A stretch of 48,975 nucleotides of DNA. It comes from Pseudomonas syringae pv. cilantro (GTDB taxonomy: Bacteria > Pseudomonadota > Gammaproteobacteria > Pseudomonadales > Pseudomonadaceae). Positions within the stretch are counted from its first letter, which is position 1; every line of letters begins with the position of its first letter. The notes beneath the pieces were generated by a model. It was not told where the DNA came from. It was given only the letters and a program-made list of their open reading frames with translations, and ran no database searches. The DNA lies in assembly GCF_001293775.1 (NCBI RefSeq), contig NZ_LGLN01000081.1, positions 79,927 to 128,901 of the forward strand, given 5' to 3'. A program made the translations under genes and the position numbers. Shown here one piece after another: positions 6,939-15,404 of this stretch.

Positions 6939-7947
6939 TAACTACGCTCCTCGTGAATCTAATTTTTTATATCCATGGTGCCGGGCTTTGCCCTGACCCA
7001 CGGATTAGCGATAGGCAACAGTCCCGATCCGAGATCAATGGATTCTGTCACCCTGACTTTTGACTAGACCGCGTTTGTCGGTGGCAACACGCTGACGAAA
7101 TGCCTTTATGCACTGAAGAACCCGACTCAAGAATTTTGAGTACTTTCAGTCATATGTCACAACTCGTGTCAGCACCAACGTCACGGAGTGTATCGACCTA
7201 ATTACCCATTTCCCAAAATATATTTTGGTACCGTTCGTCAGATCTCTTGTTTTTCTGTGCGCGACCGCAAAAATGCAGTCGATCCGGTCCCGACTTTCAT
7301 CGCAGGCACAATAGTGGCCATTCGATGAAAGCCTTGCAGTCCGGGCACTTCGGGGAGACTAGCCAGTTAATGTGACAGTTGTCATCACTTCAGCGATGCA
7401 CCTTCTCGTAGCACAAAAAAAAATCTTCACATTGGTTTTCCGGGCCATTTCCAAGGCTTTTTTGCGCTAAAAACCCGTACCTCACTGTAGCCCAGATGAA
7501 CAAAAAGGCAATTTCAGTGTCGCGCGCAGCATCGCGCAGCCAGTTGGCAGATGCGTAACGCGGCATTTATGTGCAGGAGAACACCAGGCCGAGCGCTAGG
7601 CTCAAACAAGCAAGTGCATCAGGATGGGTTTCTGCGCTGCTCTGGTGCGCAAATTGTGTGCAGCTCTGAAAGTAGGCAGGCTCGGGAGAGAGTGGTCTTT
7701 AAAAAAGACCGAAGCTTTTGGGCGGACAATGATGCACTGCGATCGATACGCGAAGGTATATAAAAAATAATTAATTCAAAGAGTTAGGCATTCATAAAAG
7801 ATGCAGATCCTGAAAAGGCACAGCCTGAATCCAACTACAAGCGCATTTCCGAGGGTTAATCAATGAAAACTGGCACGCCCTCTGCATTAGCTTATACATA
7901 ACCAGTTTTGGGGACCTTGGTACAGGCAGGCCGGGGATTCCCCTCTT
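6939..7947. other. Long non-coding gap between the porin and the small membrane protein gene
   Basis: About 1 kb without a convincing gene. A 70-codon frame at 7551-7763 has no ribosome binding site and no recognisable sequence. The gap holds a 16-bp perfect palindrome (7213-7228), a 9-bp inverted repeat CTTTCATCG/CGATGAAAG (7294-7302 and 7323-7331), a compact hairpin GGTCTTT-AAA-AAAGACC (7694-7710), and AAAACTGG/CCAGTTTT (7866-7873 and 7902-7909). It is visibly more AT-rich than the flanking genes. It may contain the long porin leader, regulatory sites or an sRNA gene. Confidence 0.6.
7213..7228. promoter_or_regulatory. 16-bp perfect palindrome, possible operator
   Basis: CCAAAATATATTTTGG is fully self-complementary. 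It lies about 275 bp upstream of the porin start. Perfect AT-centred palindromes of this size are commonly dimeric regulator sites; the cognate protein is unknown. Confidence 0.4.
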
Positions 7948-8361
7948 TTACTCCTCCCGGAGACTGACCTCCAGTCTCCAGCGCCCGTCCACCTTCTCAG
8001 TGCGCCAGTCGCCATGAAGTGGACGGGCCGCCAGGAGCGTCAGCACCAAGCCCTTCTCTCCTCGCTCCACCTTCCAGCGCGCCACCTTGTTGTCGAACCT
8101 CAACTGGCCCGTCCACGGCCGCCCTGACGCATCGACGTTGAGCACCACAGCGCCATCGACCGTCGCGCCCCGATACTTCGGCTCTTCGTTGAACCAGAGC
8201 GCCAGGCCCGTTGGCAACTCCTCGATCTGCTCCAGTTCGACAGGGTCTGGCTGCTGCAGGCCACCGATAATTGTGCCCACAGTGAAACCGACAATTGCCA
8301 TCGAACCCAGAACACGCGGCCATAGCTTCGGTCTCGGGTCCTCTTCGGGGGTAGAATGCAT
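7948..8361 (-). CDS. Conserved hypothetical single-pass membrane protein
   Basis: 137 aa from the ATG at 8361 (MHSTPEEDPRPKLWPRVLG). A longer frame begins at 8388 but would overlap the trmL start codon on the other strand. One hydrophobic segment (about residues 16-34, VLGSMAIVGFTVGTIIGG) is followed by about 100 residues with a beta-rich pattern (GATVDGAVVLNVDASGRPWTGQLRFDN), probably periplasmic. I do not recognise a named family. It is divergent from trmL with a 25-bp gap, so the two share a promoter region. Confidence 0.7.
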   Translation of the reverse strand: MHSTPEEDPRPKLWPRVLGSMAIVGFTVGTIIGGLQQPDPVELEQIEELPTGLALWFNEEPKYRGATVDGAVVLNVDASGRPWTGQLRFDNKVARWKVERGEKGLVLTLLAARPLHGDWRTEKVDGRWRLEVSLREE

Positions 8362-8386
8362 CCCGTCCTTTCGTTCGGAGCCGTGC

Positions 8387-8842
8387 ATGTTTCACGTCAT
8401 CCTTTTTCAACCAGAAATTCCGCCGAATACCGGCAACGTCATCAGGCTATGCGCCAACAGCGGCTGCACCCTGCATTTGATCGAACCCTTGGGTTTCGAG
8501 CTGGACGACAAGCGCCTGCGGCGTGCCGGTCTCGACTATCACGAGTATGCCACGCTACAGACCCACGCCGACCTGGCCAGTTGCCTGGAAAAAATCGGCA
8601 ACCCACGCTTATTCGCCTTCACCACCAAAGGTTCGCGACCTTTTCACGATGCGAGCTTCGAGCCGGGCGACGCCTTTCTGTTCGGCCCTGAAAGCCGAGG
8701 GCTGCCCGCCGACATTCTCGATTCACTGGACAGTGATCATCGCCTGCGACTGCCCATGCGCGAAGGCTGCCGCAGCCTCAATCTGTCCAATACCGTCGCC
8801 GTGGCTGTCTATGAGGCGTGGCGTCAGCACGGGTTTGCGTAA
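8387..8842 (+). CDS. trmL: tRNA (cytidine/uridine(34)-2'-O)-methyltransferase TrmL
   Basis: A 151-aa SPOUT methyltransferase (YibK type) that 2'-O-methylates the wobble nucleotide of tRNA-Leu isoacceptors using S-adenosylmethionine. Seen are the N-terminal VILFQPEIPPNTGNVIRLCANSG motif, LFGPESRGLP, and the knot region LPMREGCRSLNLSNTVAVAVYEAWRQ that forms the cofactor pocket. Length equals the minimal TrmL. The ATG at 8387 gives the family N terminus; the in-frame extension upstream is antisense to the neighbouring gene. It ends in a terminator shared with secB. Confidence 0.95.
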   Translation: MFHVILFQPEIPPNTGNVIRLCANSGCTLHLIEPLGFELDDKRLRRAGLDYHEYATLQTHADLASCLEKIGNPRLFAFTTKGSRPFHDASFEPGDAFLFGPESRGLPADILDSLDSDHRLRLPMREGCRSLNLSNTVAVAVYEAWRQHGFA

Positions 8843-8860
8843 CGCCATCGACCACACACA

Positions 8861-8886
8861 AAAAAGCGCCCCGAAAGGCGCTTTTT
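8861..8886. terminator. Bidirectional terminator between trmL and secB
   Basis: AAAAAGCGCC (8861-8870), a six-base loop, then GGCGCTTTTT (8877-8886). Perfect arms carry T-runs on both strands, between convergent genes. Confidence 0.9.
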
Positions 8887-8903
8887 GCTTGCAGCGGTAA
8901 CGC

Positions 8904-9392
8904 TTACTGAACAGTTGGCGTTTCGCCAGCTTCCTGCATGCGTTGCAGCTCTTGCGCGTACAGCGCGTCGAAGTTCACCGGCGCCAGCATCAGCGCAGGG
9001 AACGAGCCGCGGACGACCAGATTGTCGATGGCTTCGCGAGCGTAAGGGAACAGGATGTTCGGGCAGAACGCGCCGAGCGTGTGGCTCATTGCGCCGTCGT
9101 CCAGGCCCTTGATCAGGAAGATACCGGCCTGCTGCACTTCAACGATGAAGGCCACTTCGTCGCCGTTGTTGACGGTCACGGACAAGGTCAGCACGACTTC
9201 GTAAAAATCACCTTCCAGTTGCTTCTGGCGAGTGTTCAAGTCGAGGCTGACGGTCGGGGTCCATTCCTGACGGAAGATCGCCGGGCTTTTTGGCGCTTCG
9301 AACGACAGGTCGCGAACGTAGATACGCTGCAGGGAAAATTGTGGGCCGTTTTCTTCGTTTTCAACAGCGCCGGTGTTCGGTTGATCGGTCAT
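8904..9392 (-). CDS. secB: Protein-export chaperone SecB
   Basis: A 162-aa tetrameric cytosolic chaperone that keeps preproteins unfolded and hands them to SecA. Characteristic segments are FSLQRIYVRDLSFEAPKSPAIF, WTPTVSLDLNT, YEVVLTLSVTV, VEVQQAGIFLIKG, CPNILFPYAREAIDNLVVRGSFPALMLAPVNFDALY. The acidic N terminus and C-terminal tail are as in other proteobacterial SecB proteins. It is co-directional with grxC and the rhodanese-like gene (a 40-nt gap), the same set as yibN-grxC-secB in enterobacteria. Confidence 0.97.
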   Translation of the reverse strand: MTDQPNTGAVENEENGPQFSLQRIYVRDLSFEAPKSPAIFRQEWTPTVSLDLNTRQKQLEGDFYEVVLTLSVTVNNGDEVAFIVEVQQAGIFLIKGLDDGAMSHTLGAFCPNILFPYAREAIDNLVVRGSFPALMLAPVNFDALYAQELQRMQEAGETPTVQ

Positions 9393-9432
9393 CTCGGATC
9401 CTTGTCAGATAGGGCTGAAAGATTAAAGGGAA

Positions 9433-9684
9433 TCAGGCCAGCAGCGCATCGAGCTTGCCGGCACGCTCCAGCGCGAACAGATCATCGCAGCCGCCCACAT
9501 GGGTCGGGCCGATCCAGATCTGCGGTACAGAAGTGCGACCGGCTTTTTTCGTCATCTCGGCGCGGAGCTGCGGCTTGCCGTCCACGCGGATCTCCTCGAA
9601 AGCCACGCTTTTGCTCTGCAACAACTGTTTGGCACGTATGCAATACGGGCAGTAGTCGCTGGAATAAACGATGACTTGAGCCAT
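9433..9684 (-). CDS. grxC: Glutaredoxin 3
   Basis: An 83-aa dithiol glutaredoxin. The active site CPYC lies in VYSSDYCPYCIRAKQLL; the GSH-binding TSVPQIWIGPTHVGGCDDLFALE segment follows. It reduces protein disulfides and glutathione adducts in the cytosol. The ATG at 9684 (MAQVIVYSSDYC) gives the usual N terminus; a second ATG two codons upstream is possible and would overlap the upstream gene's stop by 4 nt. It is tightly coupled to the rhodanese-like gene. Confidence 0.95.
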   Translation of the reverse strand: MAQVIVYSSDYCPYCIRAKQLLQSKSVAFEEIRVDGKPQLRAEMTKKAGRTSVPQIWIGPTHVGGCDDLFALERAGKLDALLA

Positions 9685-9686
9685 TT

Positions 9687-10100
9687 TCACTTCACCAGAG
9701 GAAGGTTGTCGCCGCGCCAGCTGGAAATACCACCGGACAGCTTGGCCGCCTTGAAGCCTGATTTGAGCAGCTCACGGGCGGTGCTGCCCGCATGCTGCCC
9801 CATTGCATCCACTATGATCAACGTCTTGTCCTTGTATTTCTGCAGTTCGGCGGTGCGGGTCAGCACCTTGTCCTGCGGAAAGTTCAGGGAACCGACGATG
9901 TGGCCTGCTGTGAAATCCTTTTTCGAGCGCACGTCGATGACCACCGCCTCATCGCGATTGACCAGCGCCGTCAGCTCGCGGGTGCTCAGGCTGGCGCCGC
10001 CTTTGCTCAGTTCATAAGCGATCAGCAGTGCCAGCAGAATGACGAAGGCACCGGTGATCAAATAGTGGTTAGTGGCGAATTCAAGCAGATGAGCAACCAT
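9687..10100 (-). CDS. YibN-like membrane-anchored rhodanese-domain protein
   Basis: 137 aa with an N-terminal transmembrane helix (about residues 12-30, YLITGAFVILLALLIAYEL) and a cytoplasmic single rhodanese domain: AVVIDVRSKKDFTAGHIVGSLNFP, then LIIVDAMGQHAGSTARELLKSGF and LSGGISSWRGDNLPL. In sulfurtransferases the loop has the catalytic cysteine (VCxxGxxA); here that position is aspartate (VDAMGQHAG), so sulfur transfer by the usual mechanism is not expected. First gene of the yibN-grxC-secB run; divergent from gpmI. Confidence 0.85.
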   Translation of the reverse strand: MVAHLLEFATNHYLITGAFVILLALLIAYELSKGGASLSTRELTALVNRDEAVVIDVRSKKDFTAGHIVGSLNFPQDKVLTRTAELQKYKDKTLIIVDAMGQHAGSTARELLKSGFKAAKLSGGISSWRGDNLPLVK

Positions 10101-10188
10101 CAGTAGGTTCCAGGGCGTTAAAATGTCGGCCAGTATACACAGCAGCCAAGGTCGGCCAAAGTCCGTACGGCAGTGACGTCGTTTGAAC

Positions 10189-10217
10189 TTGTCCTTAAAA
10201 TGCCGTTCCCTTGTACT
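10189..10217 (+). promoter_or_regulatory. Candidate sigma-70 promoter for gpmI
   Basis: TTGTCC (10189-10194) and TGTACT (10212-10217) with a 17-bp spacer, 28 bp before the gpmI ATG. The match to consensus is moderate. The same gap must also hold the promoter of the divergent rhodanese-grxC-secB operon. Confidence 0.3.
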
Positions 10218-10244
10218 TTATCCAACCAGCATCGAGTGGGTTCT

Positions 10245-11777
10245 ATGACTGCCACGCCAAAACCTCTGGTCCTTATCATCCTGGATGGCTTCGGACACAG
10301 CGAAAGCCACGAGGGCAATGCCATTCTGGCCGCCAAGATGCCAGTCATGGAGCGTCTTTATAAAACCATGCCCAACGGCCTGATTTCCGGGTCGGGCATG
10401 GACGTCGGTCTGCCGGACGGGCAGATGGGCAACTCCGAAGTCGGGCACATGAACCTCGGTGCCGGTCGTGTGGTGTACCAGGACTTCACTCGGGTGACCA
10501 AAGCCATTCGTGACGGCGAGTTCTTCGAGAACCCGACCATCTGCGCAGCTGTGGATAAAGCCGTGAGCGCAGGCAAGTCCGTGCACATCATGGGCCTGCT
10601 GTCTGACGGCGGTGTTCACAGCCACCAGGACCATCTGGTCGCCATGGCCGAACTGGCCGTCAAACGCGGCGCCGATAAAATCTACCTTCACGCATTCCTC
10701 GACGGTCGCGACACGCCACCGCGCAGCGCGAAGAAATCCCTGGAATTGATGGACCAGACCTTCGCTCGCCTTGGCAAGGGCCGCATCGCCACGATCATCG
10801 GCCGTTATTTCGCCATGGACCGTGACAACCGTTGGGACCGGGTTGCTTCTGCCTACAACCTGATTGCCGACAGCACTGCGCAATTTCACGCTGAATCGGG
10901 CGTTGCCGGGCTTGAAGCGGCCTACGCACGTGACGAGAACGACGAATTCGTCAAAGCCACACGCATCGGCGAGCCTGCCAGAGTGGAAGACGGCGACGCG
11001 GTGGTGTTCATGAACTTCCGCGCCGACCGCGCCCGCGAGCTGACCCGCGTGTTCGTCGAAGACGATTTCAAGGACTTCGAGCGCGCCCGCCAGCCGAAGG
11101 TCAACTATGTGATGCTGACCCAATACGCGGCCAGCATCCCGGCACCGTCCGCTTTTGCTGCGGGCAGCCTGAAGAACGTGCTGGGCGAGTACCTGGCAGC
11201 CAATGGCAAGACCCAATTGCGCATCGCCGAGACGGAAAAATACGCACACGTCACCTTTTTCTTCTCCGGCGGACGTGAAGAGCCGTTTCCCGGCGAAGAG
11301 CGCATTCTGATTCCATCGCCGAAAGTCGCGACCTACGACCTTCAACCGGAGATGAGCGCGCCGGAAGTAACCGACAGAATCGTCGATGCCATCGAGCATC
11401 AGCGTTATGACGTGATCATCGTCAACTATGCCAATGGCGACATGGTCGGCCATAGCGGCATCATGGAAGCCGCGATCAAGGCGGTTGAATGCCTGGACGT
11501 CTGCGTTGGCCGGATTACCGAGGCGCTGGAAAAAGTCGGCGGCGAAGCGTTGATCACTGCGGACCACGGCAACGTCGAACAGATGACCGATGACTCTACC
11601 GGTCAGGCACATACCGCGCACACTTCTGAGCCGGTGCCGTTCGTGTACGTCGGCAAACGCCCGCTGAGCGTTCGCGAAGGCGGCGTTCTGGCTGACGTGG
11701 CGCCGACCATGCTGCATCTGCTGAGCATGGAGAAACCACCGGAAATGACTGGCCATTCGATCCTCGTGAACGAATGA
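10245..11777 (+). CDS. gpmI: 2,3-bisphosphoglycerate-independent phosphoglycerate mutase
   Basis: 510 aa. Interconverts 3- and 2-phosphoglycerate in glycolysis/gluconeogenesis through a phosphoserine intermediate and two Mn ions. The metal ligand is D14 in VLIILDGFGHSE and the catalytic serine is S64 in GQMGNSEVGHMN. Further metal-site motifs are HAFLDGRDTPP, RADRAREL, NYANGDMVGHSG and ITADHGNVEQM. Length is standard. The ATG at 10245 gives the family N terminus (MTATPKPLVLIILDG); an upstream frame from 10173 adds unrelated residues. It is followed by a strong terminator before envC. Confidence 0.97.
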   Translation: MTATPKPLVLIILDGFGHSESHEGNAILAAKMPVMERLYKTMPNGLISGSGMDVGLPDGQMGNSEVGHMNLGAGRVVYQDFTRVTKAIRDGEFFENPTICAAVDKAVSAGKSVHIMGLLSDGGVHSHQDHLVAMAELAVKRGADKIYLHAFLDGRDTPPRSAKKSLELMDQTFARLGKGRIATIIGRYFAMDRDNRWDRVASAYNLIADSTAQFHAESGVAGLEAAYARDENDEFVKATRIGEPARVEDGDAVVFMNFRADRARELTRVFVEDDFKDFERARQPKVNYVMLTQYAASIPAPSAFAAGSLKNVLGEYLAANGKTQLRIAETEKYAHVTFFFSGGREEPFPGEERILIPSPKVATYDLQPEMSAPEVTDRIVDAIEHQRYDVIIVNYANGDMVGHSGIMEAAIKAVECLDVCVGRITEALEKVGGEALITADHGNVEQMTDDSTGQAHTAHTSEPVPFVYVGKRPLSVREGGVLADVAPTMLHLLSMEKPPEMTGHSILVNE

Positions 11778-11784
11778 ACCGCTG

Positions 11785-11822
11785 AAAACCGGCCCTTAGC
11801 CATCAGGCAGGGCCGGTTTTTT
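11785..11822 (+). terminator. Rho-independent terminator after gpmI
   Basis: AAAACCGGCCC (11785-11795) pairs with GGGCCGGTTTT (11810-11820), followed by more T. It separates gpmI from envC. Confidence 0.9.
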
Positions 11823-11930
11823 ATGTTCAAGGCCTCAAAGCAGTGGCTGCGAGGCGTTTTTTTTGCAGCGCATGGCGGGCATACTAGGCCTGACATTTTT
11901 TCTCACAATTCCTCGGTATCGCCCACCCAC

Positions 11931-13253
11931 ATGCTCCGCGCCTTGATTGCCCTTGCTTTGATCTGCCTGCTCAATCCGGCGTTTGCCGAAGACGAGCGTG
12001 TGCAAACCCAAAAACAGATGGATGCTGCGCGTCAGGACGTGACGGAGCTGCAGAAAGCCCTGAGCAAACTTCAGGAAGAACGCGCAGGCGTCCAGAAGGA
12101 TCTGCGCACCACTGAAACCGACATGGGGAAGTTGGAAAAGCAGGTCGAGGTCCTGCAAAAGGAACTAAAAAAGACCGAAACCGAGCTGCAAAAGCTCGAC
12201 AGTGAGAAAAAAAAACTCAATGCCGCTCGCGTTGAACAGCAACGTTTGATTGCCATCCAGGCTCGCGCCGCCTACCAGAGTGGTCGCCAGGAATACCTCA
12301 AACTCCTGCTCAACCAGCAGCACCCCGAGAAGTTCGCTCGTACCCTCACCTATTACGATTACCTGAGCAAAGCGCGCCTGGAGCAATTGCGCAGCTTCAA
12401 TGAAACGCTGCGCCAGCTCGCAGGCGTCGAAAAAGATATCGATCTGCAACAGGCGCAATTGCTGGTGCAGAAGAGCAACCTGGAAAACCAGACAGAAGAA
12501 CTGGCCAAGGTTCGCCAGGAACGCCAACAGGCACTGGCCAGGCTGAATCAGGACTACAAGGCCCGCGATCAGAAATTGCAGGCCCGCCAGCAGGATCAGG
12601 CCGATCTGGCCAAGGTTCTCAAGACCATCGAAGAAACCCTGGCACGTCAGGCCCGTGAAGCCGAAGAGGCTCGTCAGAAGGCGCTGGTTGCCGCTCGCGA
12701 GGCCGAAGAGAAGCGTCAGCGCGAAGCTGAAGCCGTGGCCCGCAACAACAATAGCACCAGCAGCAAGGCCGACGATGAACCCGCACCGCGTCGCCCGGTC
12801 AAAGCCCCCGGCGCAGTCGTTTCCAGTGCCGGTGTTTCTTACGGCGGACCATTTGCCGAGGCCCGGGGAAAACTTCCATGGCCCGTCAATGGTCGACTGC
12901 TTGCGCGTTTCGGTGAGGCACGCGGTGATGACGAGCGGACCAAATGGGACGGCGTCATGATTAGCGCGGCAGCCGGAAGTCAGGTTCATGCAGTGCACGG
13001 CGGACGAGTGGTGTTCGCTGACTGGTTGCGCGGTGCCGGGCTTCTGGTCATTCTCGACCATGGCAATGGCTATTTGACCCTGTATGGGCACAACCAGAGC
13101 CTGCTCAAGTCGGCAGGTGACATTGTAAAAGCCGGTGAAGCGATTTCCACGGTCGGCAATAGTGGCGGTCAGGACACGGCAGCGCTGTACTTTGCTATTC
13201 GTCAGCAGGGTCGCCCGAGCGATCCGGCCCAATGGTGTCGCACTCAAGGATAA
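11931..13253 (+). CDS. envC: Murein hydrolase activator EnvC (LytM factor)
   Basis: 440 aa. The signal peptide (MLRALIALALICLLNPAFA) is followed by a long coiled coil (about residues 25-275, many KLQEE/KELKKTETEL/ARQAREAEEARQK repeats) and a C-terminal M23/LytM domain. The LytM zinc site is degenerate: TKWDGVMI replaces HxGxD and LYFAIRQQG replaces LHFEIR. It should therefore activate amidases at the septum rather than cut peptidoglycan, as known for EnvC. The start at 11931 gives the signal peptide; the in-frame extension from 11823 begins in the gpmI terminator. It lies 33 bp upstream of ctpA. Confidence 0.92.
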   Translation: MLRALIALALICLLNPAFAEDERVQTQKQMDAARQDVTELQKALSKLQEERAGVQKDLRTTETDMGKLEKQVEVLQKELKKTETELQKLDSEKKKLNAARVEQQRLIAIQARAAYQSGRQEYLKLLLNQQHPEKFARTLTYYDYLSKARLEQLRSFNETLRQLAGVEKDIDLQQAQLLVQKSNLENQTEELAKVRQERQQALARLNQDYKARDQKLQARQQDQADLAKVLKTIEETLARQAREAEEARQKALVAAREAEEKRQREAEAVARNNNSTSSKADDEPAPRRPVKAPGAVVSSAGVSYGGPFAEARGKLPWPVNGRLLARFGEARGDDERTKWDGVMISAAAGSQVHAVHGGRVVFADWLRGAGLLVILDHGNGYLTLYGHNQSLLKSAGDIVKAGEAISTVGNSGGQDTAALYFAIRQQGRPSDPAQWCRTQG

Positions 13254-13286
13254 GCCGGCACCAATATCTGTAGGAGTTCGTTAGAC

Positions 13287-14618
13287 ATGCTGCATTTGTC
13301 CCGCCTCACCTCGCTGGCCCTGGCAATTGCCATCGTTATCGGCGCGCCGCTGGCGCAAGCTGCCGAAAAGACCGCGCCAGCCGCTCCTGCAGCAGTTGCG
13401 CCTGCCAACGCCAATGCAAAACCGCCGCTGCCTCTGGACGAGCTGCGCACGTTTGCCGAGGTCATGGATCGGGTCAAGGCCGCCTATGTCGAGCCGGTGG
13501 ACGACAAGACGCTGCTCGAGAACGCCATCAAGGGCATGCTCAGCAATCTTGATCCGCACTCCGCCTACCTCGGGCCGGAAGATTTCCAGGAGTTGCAGGA
13601 AAGCACCAGCGGCGAGTTCGGCGGTCTGGGCATCGAAGTGGGTGTCGAAGACGGTTTCGTCAAAGTGGTTTCGCCCATCGACGACACTCCGGCGTCCAAA
13701 GCTGGCATCGAGGCAGGCGACCTGATCGTGAAGATCAACGGCACGCCTACCCAAGGCCAGAACATGCAGGAAGCGGTCGACAAGATGCGCGGCAAGATCG
13801 GCGAGAAGATCACTCTGACGCTGGTGCGCGACGGCGGTACACCGTTTGACGTGACACTGGCGCGGGCGACCATTCAGGTCAAGAGCGTCAAGGCGCAGAT
13901 GCTGGAGAACGGCTACGGCTATATCCGCATTACCCAGTTCCAGGTCAAGACCGGTGATGAAGTCGGCAAGGCGCTGGCTCAGTTCCGCAAGGAAAACGGC
14001 AAGAAAATGAGCGGGCTGATTCTCGACCTGCGCAACAACCCGGGCGGCGTGCTGCAATCGGCGGTGCAGGTGGCGGATCACTTCCTGACCAAAGGCCTGA
14101 TCGTGTACACCAAGGGCCGCATTGCCAACTCAGAACTGCGCTTCTCGGCAGACCCGGCAGACGCCAGCGAAGGCGTGCCGCTGGTGGTGCTGATCAACGG
14201 TGGCAGTGCCTCGGCATCGGAAATTGTCGCCGGCGCCCTGCAAGACCAGAAACGCGGCATCCTGATGGGCACCGACACGTTTGGTAAAGGCTCGGTGCAA
14301 ACCGTGCTGCCGCTGAACAACGACCGTGCACTGAAGATCACCACAGCGCTGTATTACACGCCGAACGGCCGCTCCATTCAGGCGCAGGGCATCAACCCGG
14401 ACATCGTGGTTCGTCGGGCCAAGGTCACCAGCGAAGCAGACGGCGAGAACTACAAGGAAGCCGATCTGCTGGGCCACTTGGGCAACGGCAATGGTGGCGC
14501 AGACAAACCGACCCTCAAAGGTGGCGCAGCGGCCAAGGCGCGGCCACAGGATGATGACTTCCAGCTCAGCCAGGCGCTCAGCCTGCTGAAGGGGCTGAGC
14601 ATCACACGCGGCAACTGA
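13287..14618 (+). CDS. ctpA: Carboxy-terminal processing protease CtpA (S41)
   Basis: 443 aa with a signal peptide (LALAIAIVIGAPLAQA), a proline/alanine-rich linker, a PDZ domain (about 112-185, FGGLGIEVGVEDGFVKVVSP...AGIEAGDLIVKING) and an S41 catalytic domain. The Ser/Lys dyad is S309 in INGGSASASEI and K334 in TDTFGKGSVQ, with Q338. It is a periplasmic protease that cleaves non-polar C termini, including cell-wall hydrolases. GGAG precedes the ATG. The envC-ctpA-deacetylase order is conserved in gammaproteobacteria and fits a peptidoglycan-remodelling role. Confidence 0.95.
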   Translation: MLHLSRLTSLALAIAIVIGAPLAQAAEKTAPAAPAAVAPANANAKPPLPLDELRTFAEVMDRVKAAYVEPVDDKTLLENAIKGMLSNLDPHSAYLGPEDFQELQESTSGEFGGLGIEVGVEDGFVKVVSPIDDTPASKAGIEAGDLIVKINGTPTQGQNMQEAVDKMRGKIGEKITLTLVRDGGTPFDVTLARATIQVKSVKAQMLENGYGYIRITQFQVKTGDEVGKALAQFRKENGKKMSGLILDLRNNPGGVLQSAVQVADHFLTKGLIVYTKGRIANSELRFSADPADASEGVPLVVLINGGSASASEIVAGALQDQKRGILMGTDTFGKGSVQTVLPLNNDRALKITTALYYTPNGRSIQAQGINPDIVVRRAKVTSEADGENYKEADLLGHLGNGNGGADKPTLKGGAAAKARPQDDDFQLSQALSLLKGLSITRGN

Positions 14619-14621
14619 CGG

Positions 14622-15404
14622 ATGCGTTTTCTCGGCTCGTTGCTGCTGGCACTCTCGATCACTGGCGCTGCGCATGCAGCGTCAGCCGAGCATGCTGAAA
14701 AACCCGCGAAGGCCTACCTCAGCCTGATCATCGACGACCTGGGGCAAAATCCGGAGCGCGACAGCCGTACGCTGGCGTTACCGGGCCCGGTCACGCTAGC
14801 GATCATGCCCGACACCCCGCACGCCACCGATTTCGCCCGCCAGGCGCATCGCGCCGGTAAAACGGTGATGCTGCACATGCCGATGGACCCGGCGACCGGG
14901 CCTTACGCCTGGCACCCTGAACTGCCCCTGGCGGAACTGGAAAGCCGTCTCAATGCCGCGCTGCTGAAAGTGCCGTATGCCGCCGGTATCAATAACCACA
15001 TGGGTAGCAGGATGACGGCCGAACCTGTCGCCATGGCCTGGCTGATGGCGGAATTGCAGCGACGTCACCTGTTTTTCGTCGACAGCCGCACCAGCGCGAA
15101 AACCGTGGCCGCCGCCGAGGCGCAACGCGCGGGTCTGGCCAGTGTGTCACGCGATGTGTTTCTGGACGACGAGCGCACTGCCGAGGCCATCACCCGCCAG
15201 TTACAGACCGCAGTCAAACTGGCTCAAAAGCAGGGTTCAGCCGTGGTCATCGGCCACCCCTACCCGGTCACGCTGGACGTACTGGAACGCGAGTTGCCCA
15301 AGCTCAAGGCTCAAGGTGTCGAATGGATCGACCTGCGCAGCATGATCAGCGAGCGCGGCAACCAGGCGAGCGCGGCGCATGGCAAGAACGGGCTGTATCG
15401 CTGA
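14622..15404 (+). CDS. Divergent polysaccharide deacetylase family protein (YibQ-like)
   Basis: 260 aa with a signal peptide (LGSLLLALSITGAAHA) and a divergent polysaccharide-deacetylase barrel: YLSLIIDDLGQNPERDSRTLALPGPVTLAIMP, HMPMDP, INNHMGSRMTAE, LFFVDSRTSAKTVA, VIGHPYPVTLDVLERELP. The IDDLG aspartates and the NNHMGS histidine correspond to the metal-site region of the superfamily. It starts 3 nt after the ctpA stop, so it is translated from the same message. The function is unproven; the E. coli equivalent also sits beside envC. Confidence 0.85.
   Translation: MRFLGSLLLALSITGAAHAASAEHAEKPAKAYLSLIIDDLGQNPERDSRTLALPGPVTLAIMPDTPHATDFARQAHRAGKTVMLHMPMDPATGPYAWHPELPLAELESRLNAALLKVPYAAGINNHMGSRMTAEPVAMAWLMAELQRRHLFFVDSRTSAKTVAAAEAQRAGLASVSRDVFLDDERTAEAITRQLQTAVKLAQKQGSAVVIGHPYPVTLDVLERELPKLKAQGVEWIDLRSMISERGNQASAAHGKNGLYR

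Noticed and set aside
7551..7763. A 70-codon open frame in the long gap after the porin gene
   Set aside because: No ribosome binding site before its ATG, no recognisable family features and ordinary length for chance in this composition.
7871..7886. TGGCAC-N5-CTGCA, resembling a sigma-54 promoter
   Set aside because: The -12 element lacks the TT of the consensus and it would read into the antisense strand of the next gene; no sRNA-like CA-rich product or clear terminator follows.
12880..13253. EnvC LytM domain as an active metallopeptidase
   Set aside because: The zinc-binding His/Asp and His-x-His positions are replaced (TKWDGVMI, LYFAIR), as in known non-catalytic amidase activators.
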